Positions 9,501 through 17,317 of a DNA stretch of 64,000 bases are shown here, one piece after another; positions within the stretch are counted from its first letter, which is position 1, and every line of letters starts with the position of its first letter. Source of the stretch: an uncultured Akkermansia sp. (lineage in GTDB: Bacteria; Verrucomicrobiota; Verrucomicrobiia; Verrucomicrobiales; Akkermansiaceae); contig CASFPZ010000002.1 in assembly GCA_949296365.1 (NCBI GenBank), positions 1-64,000 of the forward strand, written 5' to 3'. The notes beneath the pieces are model-generated. The model was given only the letters and a program-made list of their open reading frames with translations, had not been told where the DNA came from and made no database searches. The translations under genes and the position numbers were made by a program.

Positions 9501-10046
9501 TTGTAATTCAATGAAAAAGTTGTCCTTCCCGAAAATGTTGGCGAGGCATGTTGCCATTTCACTGGCTTTCTCGTAGTTGTCTTGCAGGAGCCATTCATTG
9601 AGAGGGCCTGCGACGCAACCGCTTAGGCAAATAATTCCTTCGTGGAATTCCTCTAATGTGGCTAGATCAACCCGAGGCTTATAATACATTCCCTCTAAAT
9701 GACCTCGCGTGACGATTTTGACGAGGTTGTGATAACCTTGGTTATTTTCTGCGAGGAGGATGAGGTGGGTGGCATTGTTGCGGCCTACGTAGCGTTTCTT
9801 GTCGGTGAGGGAAAAAGGGGCTAGATAAATTTCGCAGCCGATGATGGGTTTAATTTTGTGCTTGAGGGCGTTTTGGTAGAATTCAATGGTTCCATACATA
9901 TTGCCGTGATCGGTAAGGGCGATTGCAGGCATATGGTCATTGACACAACTCTTGCACATTTCGTCTGTTGTGATAAGGCCATCCAACAGGGAAAACTCGG
10001 AGTGAACGTGAAGATGAACAAAGGAAGGAGATTCTGTCGATTCCAT
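6561..10046 (-). CDS. dnaE: DNA polymerase III subunit alpha
   Basis: DnaE-type replicative polymerase, 1161 residues, close to the Escherichia coli length. The order seen is an N-terminal PHP domain starting with HLHVHSEFSLLDG (about 11-23), the palm with the catalytic PDIDIDF motif at about 408-414 (two of the three catalytic Asp), fingers with GYGFNKSHSACYG, a helix-hairpin-helix region, and an OB fold near the C-terminus (about 985-1070). It copies DNA in the replisome with the beta clamp and the DnaX loader, whose gene lies about 10 kb away in this window. The PHP residues at the start look metal-binding, but whether it proofreads cannot be judged here. Confidence 0.96.
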   Translation of the reverse strand: MESTESPSFVHLHVHSEFSLLDGLITTDEMCKSCVNDHMPAIALTDHGNMYGTIEFYQNALKHKIKPIIGCEIYLAPFSLTDKKRYVGRNNATHLILLAENNQGYHNLVKIVTRGHLEGMYYKPRVDLATLEEFHEGIICLSGCVAGPLNEWLLQDNYEKASEMATCLANIFGKDNFFIELQIHNIPEEEKVFPQLIQLAREHQLPIVATNDAHFLTRDDHEAHDVHICIGMGKMVADPKRMRYSPELYLKTPAEMRRLFKDYPEACDNTLKIADRCNVTIKLDSTSTEKYPQFSTSDGSPREEYLRKVCEAGLIMRYGQERVKNEPELMERLNYELGIINERRFASYFLITADFINWAKDHGIPVGPGRGSAAGSIVAYSMKITDIDPLRFGLIFERFLNPERVSPPDIDIDFCQARRQEVIEYVRQKYGERSVSNIITYGTMGAKSVIRDVARVMDVPYSEADKISKMIESGPKITLSSEYASKPELRELIENNETYQELWKYALRLEGKVRNVGVHAAGVVIGDCPLDEHVPLTRDNEGGVVTQFDMGAVTEVGLLKMDFLGLKTMTMIYDCMKFVRMVEDPEFDIHKVPLDDKATLDLLNRGDTMGVFQLESSGFVETCKRYGIQKIEDIIDLLALYRPGAMQFIDDMIQVKKGEKQAEYEHPLLEKVCAETYGVMIYQEQVQNAAKLLAGYTLGGADLLRRAMGKKDPVKMAKERAHFIEGCQKTNNIDPELAGKIFDKIEKFAGYGFNKSHSACYGHISYWTAYLKANYPVEFIAGLLSNEMNNTDKLGVFITEANRLGIEVLPPNINHSMIKFFPEQLPSGKWAVRYGLAAIKNVGEGAMLQLIEEREAHGPFKSMEDVCNRLDSRSINKKILESLIRAGAFDWTHESRRSLFERVDFALTGASQIHKDRAMGQGSLFDMAFDVPQTTTTVILPEWPKTQKMADEKELLGYYFCGHPLDSMRGIINTNTYTPIGTLNDLKGDELKSTKQLAGMVRTLVTKTSKSGRKFAIMTLEDFTGAVEVLVWGDTYEKMLALDTPIEIGNFIKMRAKLSLDDRTGTVKVSANSIELFKMRKRSTRENATNSVNPLNVVMTSSRHDFGDLEHLRNILQKYPGPTPIHLTIKDTLGHMAQLELGERFRVKKCPELEAELSIYN

Positions 10047-10061
10047 GTTTGTTCTCAGCTA

Positions 10062-11111
10062 TTAGTGGGAATTAGAAACAGGACATTGGGATTTCATGGC
10101 TTGTACACATGCGGCAATGAGCGGAGGCCCGTGGTAGATGAACCCTGTATATAGTTGCACAAGACTGGCGCCGGCTTTGATTTTATCAACTGCGTCTTGC
10201 CCACTCATAATGCCACCAACCCCAATGATTGGAATTTGTCCTTTCAGTTCTTGTGCAAAAGCACGGATGATTTCTGTGGATTTTTGGGTGAGCGGAGCGC
10301 CAGAAAGCCCTCCTGCTTGCCCGCTGTTGGGATGGTTTTCAACCCCTGTTCGCGACAAAGTTGTATTCGTAGCAATTAATCCATCTAATCCTTCATTGAG
10401 GAAGACTTGGGCCAGTTCCGAAATTTGGCCTTCGTGCAAGTCAGGTGCGACTTTCATAAAGATGGGCACATGTTTACCTGTTTCTCTTTGGAGGTTAGAG
10501 GCTTCTGCTTTTAGAGAAGCCAACAAGCGTGCTGCTGAATCTGCCTTTTGGAGATCCCTTAATCCTGGTGTATTAGGAGAGGAAAAGTTGACCGCGATGT
10601 AATCGGCAACAGGCCAGGCTTCTTCTAAGCACGCTAAGTAATCCATAGCGGCTTCATCATTTGGGGTAACTTTGTTTTTACCAATATTGATACCGATGAT
10701 CCCCGGGTAATGGGAATGCTTGACATTGGTAACACCGGACAGGATTCCTGAGTTGTTGAATCCCATGCGATTGATGATGGCTTGGTGGGGGATCAGGCGA
10801 AACAAGCGTGGTTTGTCGTTACCGGGCTGGGGACGTGGTGTCAATGTTCCTACTTCGATAAATCCAAATCCTAGGCGGCCCAAAGCATCGATGGTGTCCG
10901 CCTCTTTATCTAACCCAGCTGCTAGTCCTACTCGATTGGGAAATTTTAACCCAGCTATTTCAACGGGATCCATAGGGAACTCCCCCGCCAATAAGGAAAG
11001 AAACCTTAGTTTATCTGCAATCCTCAATCCGGCCATGGTGACTTCATGGGCCGTTTCAGGATTGAGGCGAAAGAGAATGTTTTTGGCTGTGTTGTAAAGA
11101 AAAGGATGCAC
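10062..11111 (-). CDS. pyrD: Dihydroorotate dehydrogenase (quinone), class 2
   Basis: PyrD, 349 residues, FMN-dependent. It oxidises dihydroorotate to orotate in pyrimidine synthesis and passes electrons to the membrane quinone. Class 2 features are an amphipathic N-terminal helix region (HPFLYNTAKNILFRLNPETAH) for membrane docking and a catalytic serine in NFSSPNTPGLR; class 1 enzymes would have cysteine there. VGGIMSG near the C-terminus is the FMN phosphate site. The start is a GTG at 11111; no ATG fits the N-terminal helix. dnaE follows after 15 nt. Confidence 0.94.
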   Translation of the reverse strand: MHPFLYNTAKNILFRLNPETAHEVTMAGLRIADKLRFLSLLAGEFPMDPVEIAGLKFPNRVGLAAGLDKEADTIDALGRLGFGFIEVGTLTPRPQPGNDKPRLFRLIPHQAIINRMGFNNSGILSGVTNVKHSHYPGIIGINIGKNKVTPNDEAAMDYLACLEEAWPVADYIAVNFSSPNTPGLRDLQKADSAARLLASLKAEASNLQRETGKHVPIFMKVAPDLHEGQISELAQVFLNEGLDGLIATNTTLSRTGVENHPNSGQAGGLSGAPLTQKSTEIIRAFAQELKGQIPIIGVGGIMSGQDAVDKIKAGASLVQLYTGFIYHGPPLIAACVQAMKSQCPVSNSH

Positions 11112-11209
11112 GGTGAGCAGACAGTAACAAAGCTCTCGGATGTGGTCAAGGAAGGGGACGGAATGAACTCGATCTCCTCCATGGCCTAAACGAGGCGAAT
11201 TAAAGGGGA

Positions 11210-12091
11210 TTATTTGGTTGGTGTTGTTGTATCGGCGGCTTTAGCTTGAAGAATGGCAACCGTATTTTTGAATTTTTCACCTCGGAGGTCGACTTCTTTT
11301 GAGGATTCTGGATGATTAGGATCCTTAATTTCAACATGCGTTTTGGTAAGATCGAAGTTTGCCTGGTAAGCGATATTGCCCTTCTGTGCTAATACAAAAG
11401 CGGTCTCTCCCTTATAGTTTTTGACATTGATATCGGCCCCGGCTTTAATAAGCGCTTCCACCACTGCATCATTGCCTCGCATTGCTGCTAGCATTAGTGG
11501 GGTATAACCATTCTTTTCTGGGAGATTGATATCAAATCCCTCCTTGATGAATCGTTGGGTCACTTCGGTCAAACCGCTCCACGCTGACCAATGGAGCGCA
11601 TTCCAGCCATCGTTGTCTACTGCTTTCGCCTGGATGTTAGGAACTTTTAACAAAAGATCGACATAATAAATTCGATTCTTGTCTTTTTTATCTGTTTCTT
11701 GGGGATTGTTGTAGTGAGAATATGAGGCCCACATGAGTGGAGTCCGGCCATTGCGATCAACGGTGTTGACGAGTTTTGTCGCATCACCTGCTTCAGCAAG
11801 AGCTTTGATAAAGACAGGATCGTTCCAGTCTTTATAGGAAGGAATTGCCTTGGAGGTTCTCTCGTTATTTGAACTTTCGTTTTCTCCCTTATCGATTTTT
11901 GATTTCTGGATAATGGAAATAAGTTCTTGGGCTTCGTTGGTGGTGGTGGCTGCTTTTTGGATGCAGATAGCAATACCCATGAGGACTCCGCTAAACATTA
12001 ACAGAACCAAGAGGTCTTTACAGATTGCCCCCCATCTGATGCGAGGCGTGTCATCGGCCGGGGAAACTGATTGGTCAGGTTGGGAATTCAT
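11210..12091 (-). CDS. Ankyrin-repeat protein with N-terminal membrane anchor
   Basis: About 293 residues. A single hydrophobic segment (LLVLLMFSGVLMGIAICI, roughly residues 25-42) follows a short polar N-terminus. The rest carries ankyrin repeats; the clearest consensus units are NGRTPLMWASY, DGWNALHWSAW, NGYTPLMLAAM and KGETAFVLAQ, each spaced by roughly 33 residues or more. Ankyrin repeats bind protein partners; the partner is unknown. It is probably anchored with the repeats on the periplasmic or cytoplasmic face; sequence does not decide which. I used the ATG at 12091 because a longer frame would run into the MFS gene. It ends in a Thr-rich tail. Confidence 0.82.
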   Translation of the reverse strand: MNSQPDQSVSPADDTPRIRWGAICKDLLVLLMFSGVLMGIAICIQKAATTTNEAQELISIIQKSKIDKGENESSNNERTSKAIPSYKDWNDPVFIKALAEAGDATKLVNTVDRNGRTPLMWASYSHYNNPQETDKKDKNRIYYVDLLLKVPNIQAKAVDNDGWNALHWSAWSGLTEVTQRFIKEGFDINLPEKNGYTPLMLAAMRGNDAVVEALIKAGADINVKNYKGETAFVLAQKGNIAYQANFDLTKTHVEIKDPNHPESSKEVDLRGEKFKNTVAILQAKAADTTTPTK

Positions 12092-12113
12092 AGACAAAAA
12101 TGGAAATATGAAG

Positions 12114-13577
12114 TTATTGTTCAGCGGTTGCAGGATCTTTGCTCTGCGAGTTAGTGGAAGCGGTGTCTTCTTCTGGATGATCAGAAGCAACGGAATCTTT
12201 AGTGTACAAAATTGCTAATGGACTAAATACGGCCATGACCAGATAAATGCACCACATAAACGAGGGCGATTCCCAGAATCCAATGTGTCCAGTGTCCATT
12301 TTGGCGGCAATGCCGTCGTAACAAAGGTAACTGACAAGGAGGCCGCCAATCACCCCGTTAATGGGTTTGGCTATGAACATCGGCAAGGCTGCTATTGACA
12401 TATACGAAGCAACTTTGTCTTTGGGCGCCACGCGTGCAACATACTCAGAATAACGGGGGGAAAACAAAACTTCCCCTACGGCAAAAACAAGAATTTGTGT
12501 GACGATTGCTACAAGGAAAGCCTGAGAACGTGTTTCAATGCCGGGAATGAGGAAGTACCACTCAATAGGTACAGCCATAAAAACGAGCGAAAAGGCAGAG
12601 ATCGACATCCCAACGATCATCAATGATACTGTCGAATAACGGTTGATGATGGGAATGAGGACAATTAACCCTAACACAATGATCATCGGATTCAAGGAGT
12701 TAACAAATCCCAAAGCAAAGTCGTCAAATATTGTTCGAGAATAGTATTGCGGCATTACTAAGAATTGCAAAGTAAATACCAGACGTACCCCCAAGGCCAA
12801 AATCAGGAAAATAAGCAATTTGCGGAAAGCGGGCTCGTGCCAGACTTCTTTAAACAATTGAAGCGGGAGGCGTTCCTGGTCTTTCTTCTGCATGCGTTCG
12901 CTGGGCTCGGCATAGTAATCGTCGTCAAGGAGACGAGTCAAAATGAAGAAAATGATGTACATGGCCGTTCCAAAATTGATCACCCAGTAACAGCCGTTGA
13001 TGTCTCCATACGCATCTCGGAAGCCATCGACTACTGCCCAGCCAGACAACCAGGCTGATATATTCATGAATAGATAGTAGAAGTTAAAGCCTGTCGAACG
13101 AATTCGCTTCGTTGTAAAACGCCGAATGGAGGTTTGAATGACGGGAGACATGAAGGCTGTGCCAAACGACATAATGAATATGCCTGCCATCACAACATAT
13201 GAAGAAGTTTGCATTTCCCAGCCCCACCACTTGGTACACACATCCGTCCCAAACCCTAATAACAAGCGACCTACTAGGATCAAAACAAACCCAATTGCGT
13301 AACTTTTCTTAATCCCAATAATGTCACATATTGTCCCAACTGCAAATACAAATGCTGAAATAAACAAAGTGTATAAACCCACCCACAACGAGGATGATGC
13401 ATCGTCAAATCCACAGTATTTATTCAAGAAAATCGTGAAAATGTGGATCATGGAGAAATAAGCTAGTCCATCGAAAAATTGGATAAAATTGGTAATCCAA
13501 AAATTCTTGGATGCATCCTTCAGTAGTTTGAATTCTGAAAAGTAGGAGAATATGGGGTTTTTACTGTCGCTGCTCAT
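12114..13577 (-). CDS. Major facilitator superfamily transporter, POT/PTR-like
   Basis: About 487 residues with 11-12 hydrophobic segments. The loop after the second membrane segment (FAVGTICDIIGIKKSYAIG) resembles the MFS signature region. The segment around MSFGTAFMSPVIQTSIRRF followed by FNFYYLFMNISAW resembles proton-dependent oligopeptide transporters, where the conserved pattern is G-G-[IV]-K-P then FY...N.G. The identification as POT-like is inference; the family's ExxER motif is not evident, so substrate is unknown. I chose the ATG at 13577. The C-terminus is hydrophilic and Asp/Ser/Thr rich. The ankyrin gene starts 22 nt downstream, suggesting co-transcription. Confidence 0.8.
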   Translation of the reverse strand: MSSDSKNPIFSYFSEFKLLKDASKNFWITNFIQFFDGLAYFSMIHIFTIFLNKYCGFDDASSSLWVGLYTLFISAFVFAVGTICDIIGIKKSYAIGFVLILVGRLLLGFGTDVCTKWWGWEMQTSSYVVMAGIFIMSFGTAFMSPVIQTSIRRFTTKRIRSTGFNFYYLFMNISAWLSGWAVVDGFRDAYGDINGCYWVINFGTAMYIIFFILTRLLDDDYYAEPSERMQKKDQERLPLQLFKEVWHEPAFRKLLIFLILALGVRLVFTLQFLVMPQYYSRTIFDDFALGFVNSLNPMIIVLGLIVLIPIINRYSTVSLMIVGMSISAFSLVFMAVPIEWYFLIPGIETRSQAFLVAIVTQILVFAVGEVLFSPRYSEYVARVAPKDKVASYMSIAALPMFIAKPINGVIGGLLVSYLCYDGIAAKMDTGHIGFWESPSFMWCIYLVMAVFSPLAILYTKDSVASDHPEEDTASTNSQSKDPATAEQ

Positions 13578-14008
13578 GTAGGGTCCGCTTGCAATGATGG
13601 GTTGAAGAATTTTTGACCGAATGACTCGGGAAAGACAGAATCCCTTGTAATCTCGGTTAACGTGAAACACTCAATGGATTAGTGAACGGAAAGAACAGAA
13701 CACATGATTGAGGCCAACATGCACGAAAGAAAAAAGAAGGAACTAGCTTTCGGTTGCTTAATTTGCTGAATTACTCTTGGCATTTCAAGCATTTTCTTCC
13801 TGACGGGCCAATCTCTGTCCTCGTCCTGTCAACATAGCCCCCTAGTATAATTGGAAGTTATTGCCTGAACTTTATCCCAAAAATATGTGAATAACCACGG
13901 TCGTCTGTACCAAGAAATACCGTGGTTATTCATTTCGTTACTACTTCCCAAGTGCGGCACACGACATGGCCTTCAGGCGTGTTATGGAGAGGTGGTTGTT
14001 GGTGGTTA
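13578..14008. other. Intergenic region with one strong hairpin
   Basis: This 431-nt stretch separates the MFS gene start from the GH125 stop; both genes are on the minus strand. It holds the hairpin annotated at 13888-13932 and probably the MFS promoter. An exact TATAAT at 13846-13851 on the plus strand has no matching -35 and is not called. A 10-nt word (GAATAACCAC) and a 13-nt word (CCAAGAAATACCG) found here also occur in the intergenic region at 16578-16692. No ORF with coding character was seen. Confidence 0.5.
13888..13932 (-). terminator. Hairpin downstream of GH125 gene, possible intrinsic terminator
   Basis: Arms at 13888-13901 and 13919-13932 are perfectly complementary over 14 bp (core GAATAACCACGG), with a 17-nt loop. 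It lies about 77 nt past the GH125 stop in the direction of transcription, and the minus strand then reads a short T run (ATATTTTTGG). The loop is long and the T run is offset by three bases, so it may be a terminator or an mRNA-stabilising stem. Confidence 0.5.
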
Positions 14009-15466
14009 TTAAGGAATACTGTTAAGAAGATCCAATTTCCCGTTGGCAATGAGTTTGAGAATGAGTTCTCCAAAAAGGGTATTTTGCCAGGCAAACCAAT
14101 CTCGTGTGAAATTGTCGGGATTGTCTTTATGGAATGATTCATGAATGAATCCCGTGTCGGCATCGGTGTTCATGAGCATGATGATACATTCTTTAATTTC
14201 AGTGTCTTCCTGACTTGTGAAGGCTTTCATCATGATACTCATAGGCCAGATCATGTCGTAGCCTATGTGTGGACCACCAATGCCTTCTCCTGCACGACCT
14301 TTAAAGAAGTAAGGGTTGGAATTGCTCCAAACGAATCGGCGTGTATTCTGGTAAACGGGATCGTTGATAGAAACGTCCCCCAGGTAGGGCATAGCCAGGA
14401 GGCTAGGTACATTGGCATCGTCCATCAACAGGTGATTGCCGAATCCATCAACTTCAAAAGCGTAAATAGGTCCAAATTGTGGGTGGTTGTATACGGCATG
14501 TTTTTTTAGAGCTTCTTCGACTTCATTCGCTAAGCTGATACAAGCTTCGGCTCGTTTGGTATCATGATTGACCTCGGCGAGGATTTCGGCCGCTTTTCGC
14601 AGCGAGCTAACGGCAAAAAAGTTTGATGGAATTAGGAATTGGAACGTGGTGGCATCGTCAGACGGACGAAACGACGAGGCAATTAGACCGACTGGTTTCA
14701 CAGGATTACCCCAACCTTTATTACTCATAGTATCAAGCGCCTTGTGGGTTACTCTCTGAAACTGGTAGGAACCTTTACCGTCACGTCGTTGCTGATCGCG
14801 GAATGTGTGCAGGATGTTGTCAATGGCTTTAACCCATTCTTCCGAGAATATCGAGGTGTCGTTGGTGGTTTTCCAATAATGGTGAGCTAGACGAATGGGA
14901 TAACATAGGGAATCAATCTCCCATTTCCGCTCATGTAACTCCGGCTTCATAGCTGTCATATCTTTCATCCAGGGACCGTCGTGTACGGGACCGTCGTTAA
15001 ACGCATTGGCATAGGGGTCAAAGTTGATACATTTAAATTGACGATTAATGACTCCTGCCAGCATGTCTTGAAGCGCTTTGTCTGTAGGGGCGAACTGGAC
15101 GTAAGGCCAGACCTGTGCTGCTGAGTCTCGGAGCCACATGGCATGAATATCTCCCGTGTAAACAAAAGTATCTGGCCTATTGGTGGAATCGCGTCGGAAA
15201 TGGACGGTGGTGTCCAATGTGTTTGGAAAACAATTGGTAAACATCCAACGCAGTTTCAGATTTTTCAATTGCTGACGGACTTCGTCGATTTTATGATCAA
15301 TCGCTTGCGAACGAAATAGGCGCTTGGCCGGTTCTGGTCGCCGATCTCGATCATAAGTTGCTGTCCCCTGATTGGTATTCTGGGCGGATGTGTTACAAGT
15401 TGCGTGGAGGGGGCAAATTAACATACCCCAGAACAAAATGTTGAAAATGACTACTGGCTTTTTCAT
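14009..15466 (-). CDS. Glycoside hydrolase family 125 (exo-alpha-1,6-mannosidase), exported
   Basis: About 485 residues. The start at 15466 gives a signal peptide (MKKPVVIFNILFWGMLICPLHA), so the enzyme is exported to the periplasm or beyond. The body is typical of GH125 (old DUF1237), an (alpha/alpha)6-barrel family acting on alpha-1,6-linked mannose of N-glycans or mannans. Family landmarks are HAMWLRDSAAQVWPY near residue 100, the MKPELHERKWEIDSLCYP segment, and IGGPHIGYDMIWPMS, followed by a C-terminal HESFHKD...FTRDWFAW block. In a gut-dwelling relative it would help trim host or yeast glycans. No transporter or other glycosidase adjoins it. Confidence 0.9.
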   Translation of the reverse strand: MKKPVVIFNILFWGMLICPLHATCNTSAQNTNQGTATYDRDRRPEPAKRLFRSQAIDHKIDEVRQQLKNLKLRWMFTNCFPNTLDTTVHFRRDSTNRPDTFVYTGDIHAMWLRDSAAQVWPYVQFAPTDKALQDMLAGVINRQFKCINFDPYANAFNDGPVHDGPWMKDMTAMKPELHERKWEIDSLCYPIRLAHHYWKTTNDTSIFSEEWVKAIDNILHTFRDQQRRDGKGSYQFQRVTHKALDTMSNKGWGNPVKPVGLIASSFRPSDDATTFQFLIPSNFFAVSSLRKAAEILAEVNHDTKRAEACISLANEVEEALKKHAVYNHPQFGPIYAFEVDGFGNHLLMDDANVPSLLAMPYLGDVSINDPVYQNTRRFVWSNSNPYFFKGRAGEGIGGPHIGYDMIWPMSIMMKAFTSQEDTEIKECIIMLMNTDADTGFIHESFHKDNPDNFTRDWFAWQNTLFGELILKLIANGKLDLLNSIP

Positions 15467-15588
15467 GCTAAATTTAATTGATGGACTGATCATCTTTCAA
15501 AAATTTTTGTTTTCCTATCAAATTCAGGAGGACTTTGTCGAGCCGAAAAGGTTGACTCTTGTGCCAGCGTTATCGTCCTAGAATTTTA

Positions 15589-16500
15589 TTACGTCTGTGG
15601 TGGACTGGTTGTGAGTACTCGATTGATAAAATCCAGAAGTTTATTAGCGTATTCTTTGTCACGTTCGGGATGAGTAAAACTCTTACAGATCAAATGGTGG
15701 TTTCCCGTGCGCACAAAAGTCTCAATATTGGAAGAGGCTGAGAAGGTTAAATCCCTGAAATTCTCGTAGGCAACTTGTGTATCATCTAGAGAATGCGCCA
15801 ACAAGGCAGGACGGCCGTTCAAGTGTTTGATGGATTTGATGGGCTTTGTAAAACAAGCACGACCGTATTTGCAGAAGGTAATGAAATCCATCCATGGGTA
15901 AGAGATTGCGTAAATAACCCATGGGAGGCGCCTTTTCATTTCATACCGAAAATTCGATTCCCAAGAGGCATAGGACGAACAACTAATTAGGGCATCAATG
16001 TCGGTGTTTTGACCAATAGAATTGATTGCTGTGGCTGCGCCCATCGATACGCCAAAAACAATGATAGGTACATCATGATAGTTCTTTTTAGCATAGTCAA
16101 CAACTGCATTAGTATCGAGGTACTCTTTGTAGCCTAAACAAATCTGATCGCCAGAACTTTGTCCATTAGCCCTGACGTCAAACACAATAGTGGCAATTTG
16201 TTGTTTATGGAACATTTTTGCATGTCCATAAAAAGACTCAGCTGATCCGTATAATCCGTGGATACAAATGATAACGGCCCGGGGATTCTCAACGGGTATA
16301 TCGACACATGAAATTGTTTCTTTGTCTGAGGTTGTTACTGTTACATGTTTGGCGTGAAGCCCGTACGCGTCTGGCATGTAAAAATTGGAGTCGACGTGTC
16401 GGTCCATCATGCAAACCATCACCCAATATTGGATCAGGAACGAAAGAAGAGACATCCCCAAAACGAACATCACGAGGACCTTGATGGTACGTTTTATCAT
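15589..16500 (-). CDS. Alpha/beta hydrolase with N-terminal membrane anchor
   Basis: About 303 residues. The hydrophobic segment near the N-terminus (IKVLVMFVLGMSLLSFLIQYWVMV, from residue 5) suggests an anchored or exported protein. The serine hydrolase fold is shown by the oxyanion region CIHGLYGSAESFYGHA, the nucleophile elbow FGVSMGAA, a DDTQV segment that supplies the likely acid, and GNHHLI with the likely catalytic His. This resembles the BAAT/peptidase-S9-like or YqkD/FrsA-type hydrolases. Substrate is unknown. I chose the ATG at 16500 (MIKRTIK); the frame extends 13 codons upstream. It is transcribed alone or leads into no close neighbour. Confidence 0.8.
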   Translation of the reverse strand: MIKRTIKVLVMFVLGMSLLSFLIQYWVMVCMMDRHVDSNFYMPDAYGLHAKHVTVTTSDKETISCVDIPVENPRAVIICIHGLYGSAESFYGHAKMFHKQQIATIVFDVRANGQSSGDQICLGYKEYLDTNAVVDYAKKNYHDVPIIVFGVSMGAATAINSIGQNTDIDALISCSSYASWESNFRYEMKRRLPWVIYAISYPWMDFITFCKYGRACFTKPIKSIKHLNGRPALLAHSLDDTQVAYENFRDLTFSASSNIETFVRTGNHHLICKSFTHPERDKEYANKLLDFINRVLTTSPPQT

Positions 16501-16759
16501 AGTTGCAACAATACCTGAACTTCTCTTGTTGCTGAACAACCGAAGAGCAAATTGGTCTACACCAACCTTGTATTAGGGAATAACCACAACCATCATGTCC
16601 CGAATGTTCCCTCTGTTCCTTGCGGCTAAGGTCAAGTTCGCCTTAATAGTGCAACACTTACTGTGATGTGTCATTTTAGCCAAGAAATACCGACAAATTG
16701 AAAATCCAGTAAAATCAAGCTAATCTTCACCACAATAAATGATCGCAAAACAATAAAAA

Positions 16760-16849
16760 TGGCGGAGAGAGAGGGATTCGAACCCTCGGTACGGTTCCCC
16801 GTACGCTCGATTTCGAGTCGAGTGCCTTAAACCGCTCAGCCATCTCTCC
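16760..16849 (-). tRNA. tRNA-Ser (anticodon CGA)
   Basis: A 90-nt class II tRNA read on the minus strand. The 7-bp acceptor stem GGAGAGA/TCTCTCC, discriminator G and an encoded CCA end are present. The anticodon loop is CTCGAAA, giving CGA for UCG codons. The long variable arm between the anticodon stem and the T stem is characteristic of serine tRNAs. The T loop reads GTTCGAATC. Confidence 0.97.
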
Positions 16850-16863
16850 AAACGGTGCCGTAC

Positions 16864-16892
16864 ATTTTATACAAATCGTGACTCCTTGTAAA
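16864..16892 (-). promoter_or_regulatory. Sigma-70-type promoter of tRNA-Ser
   Basis: On the minus strand a -35 TTTACA (16892-16887) is separated by exactly 17 nt from a -10 TAAAAT (16869-16864), each matching five of six consensus bases. Predicted transcription starts near 16857, about 8 nt before the mature tRNA 5' end. Confidence 0.65.
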
Positions 16893-16895
16893 GCC

Positions 16896-16911
16896 AATTG
16901 TACGTACAATT
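16896..16911. repeat. 16-bp perfect palindrome upstream of the tRNA-Ser promoter
   Basis: AATTGTACGTACAATT is a perfect 16-bp palindrome, 4 bp upstream of the -35 element of the tRNA-Ser promoter and 25 bp past the stop of the small lipoprotein gene. It has no T tract, so a DNA-binding site for a dimeric protein is more likely than a terminator. No repressor is identified. Confidence 0.45.
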
Positions 16912-16935
16912 CCAGAGGAAATCCTTTATTTAAAC

Positions 16936-17148
16936 TTAGCGACGAGGATTAGCTAAGGGACCTAGAACGGCCTCAGCTTCGAATTTTTGCGATTCATTCC
17001 AAGGTTTGCTACGCTCAGTTGTCCCTGGTGGAGGTTGGGGAATACGTGTATTTTCTTTGGGTTCATTCATGATGTAGGAACATGATGACAATAGGGAGGC
17101 GGATAATCCCCAGCACAAGAGCAACAGTGTGAATTTATTGATTGTCAT
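16936..17148 (-). CDS. Small putative lipoprotein
   Basis: 70 residues. It has a basic N-terminus, a hydrophobic stretch (FTLLLLCWGLSASLL) and a lipobox LSSC ending at about Cys23, so signal peptidase II processing would leave a lipoprotein of about 48 residues. The mature part is hydrophilic and proline rich (RIPQPPPGTTERSKPW), without a recognised domain. Its location, envelope, is supported by the lipobox; function is unknown. It lies alone between tRNA-Ser and a terminator. Confidence 0.65.
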   Translation of the reverse strand: MTINKFTLLLLCWGLSASLLSSCSYIMNEPKENTRIPQPPPGTTERSKPWNESQKFEAEAVLGPLANPRR

Positions 17149-17231
17149 AGTATAACCTGTTAATTCTGTTTTTGAACTATCATCGATTATGAATTACGGC
17201 AAGCTAAAATTGAGCTTATAACTCATAGAAT

Positions 17232-17269
17232 AAGGGGCTTTCTGTAACTTATATACAGAAGCCCCTTTT
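17232..17269 (-). terminator. Intrinsic terminator after the coiled-coil gene pair
   Basis: A strong stem: AAGGGGCTTtCTGTA pairs with TACAGAAGCCCCTT with a single bulged base and a loop of about 7 nt. It lies about 50 nt past the stop of the coiled-coil gene ending at 17318 and is followed on the minus strand by TTATTCT. On the plus strand the stem is followed by TTTT, so it could work either way; the gene orientation favours the minus strand. Confidence 0.7.
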
Positions 17270-17317
17270 GCTTGGAGAGAGAGGTAACAAATTCCTCGAG
17301 AAAACGCAGGAATCAAA

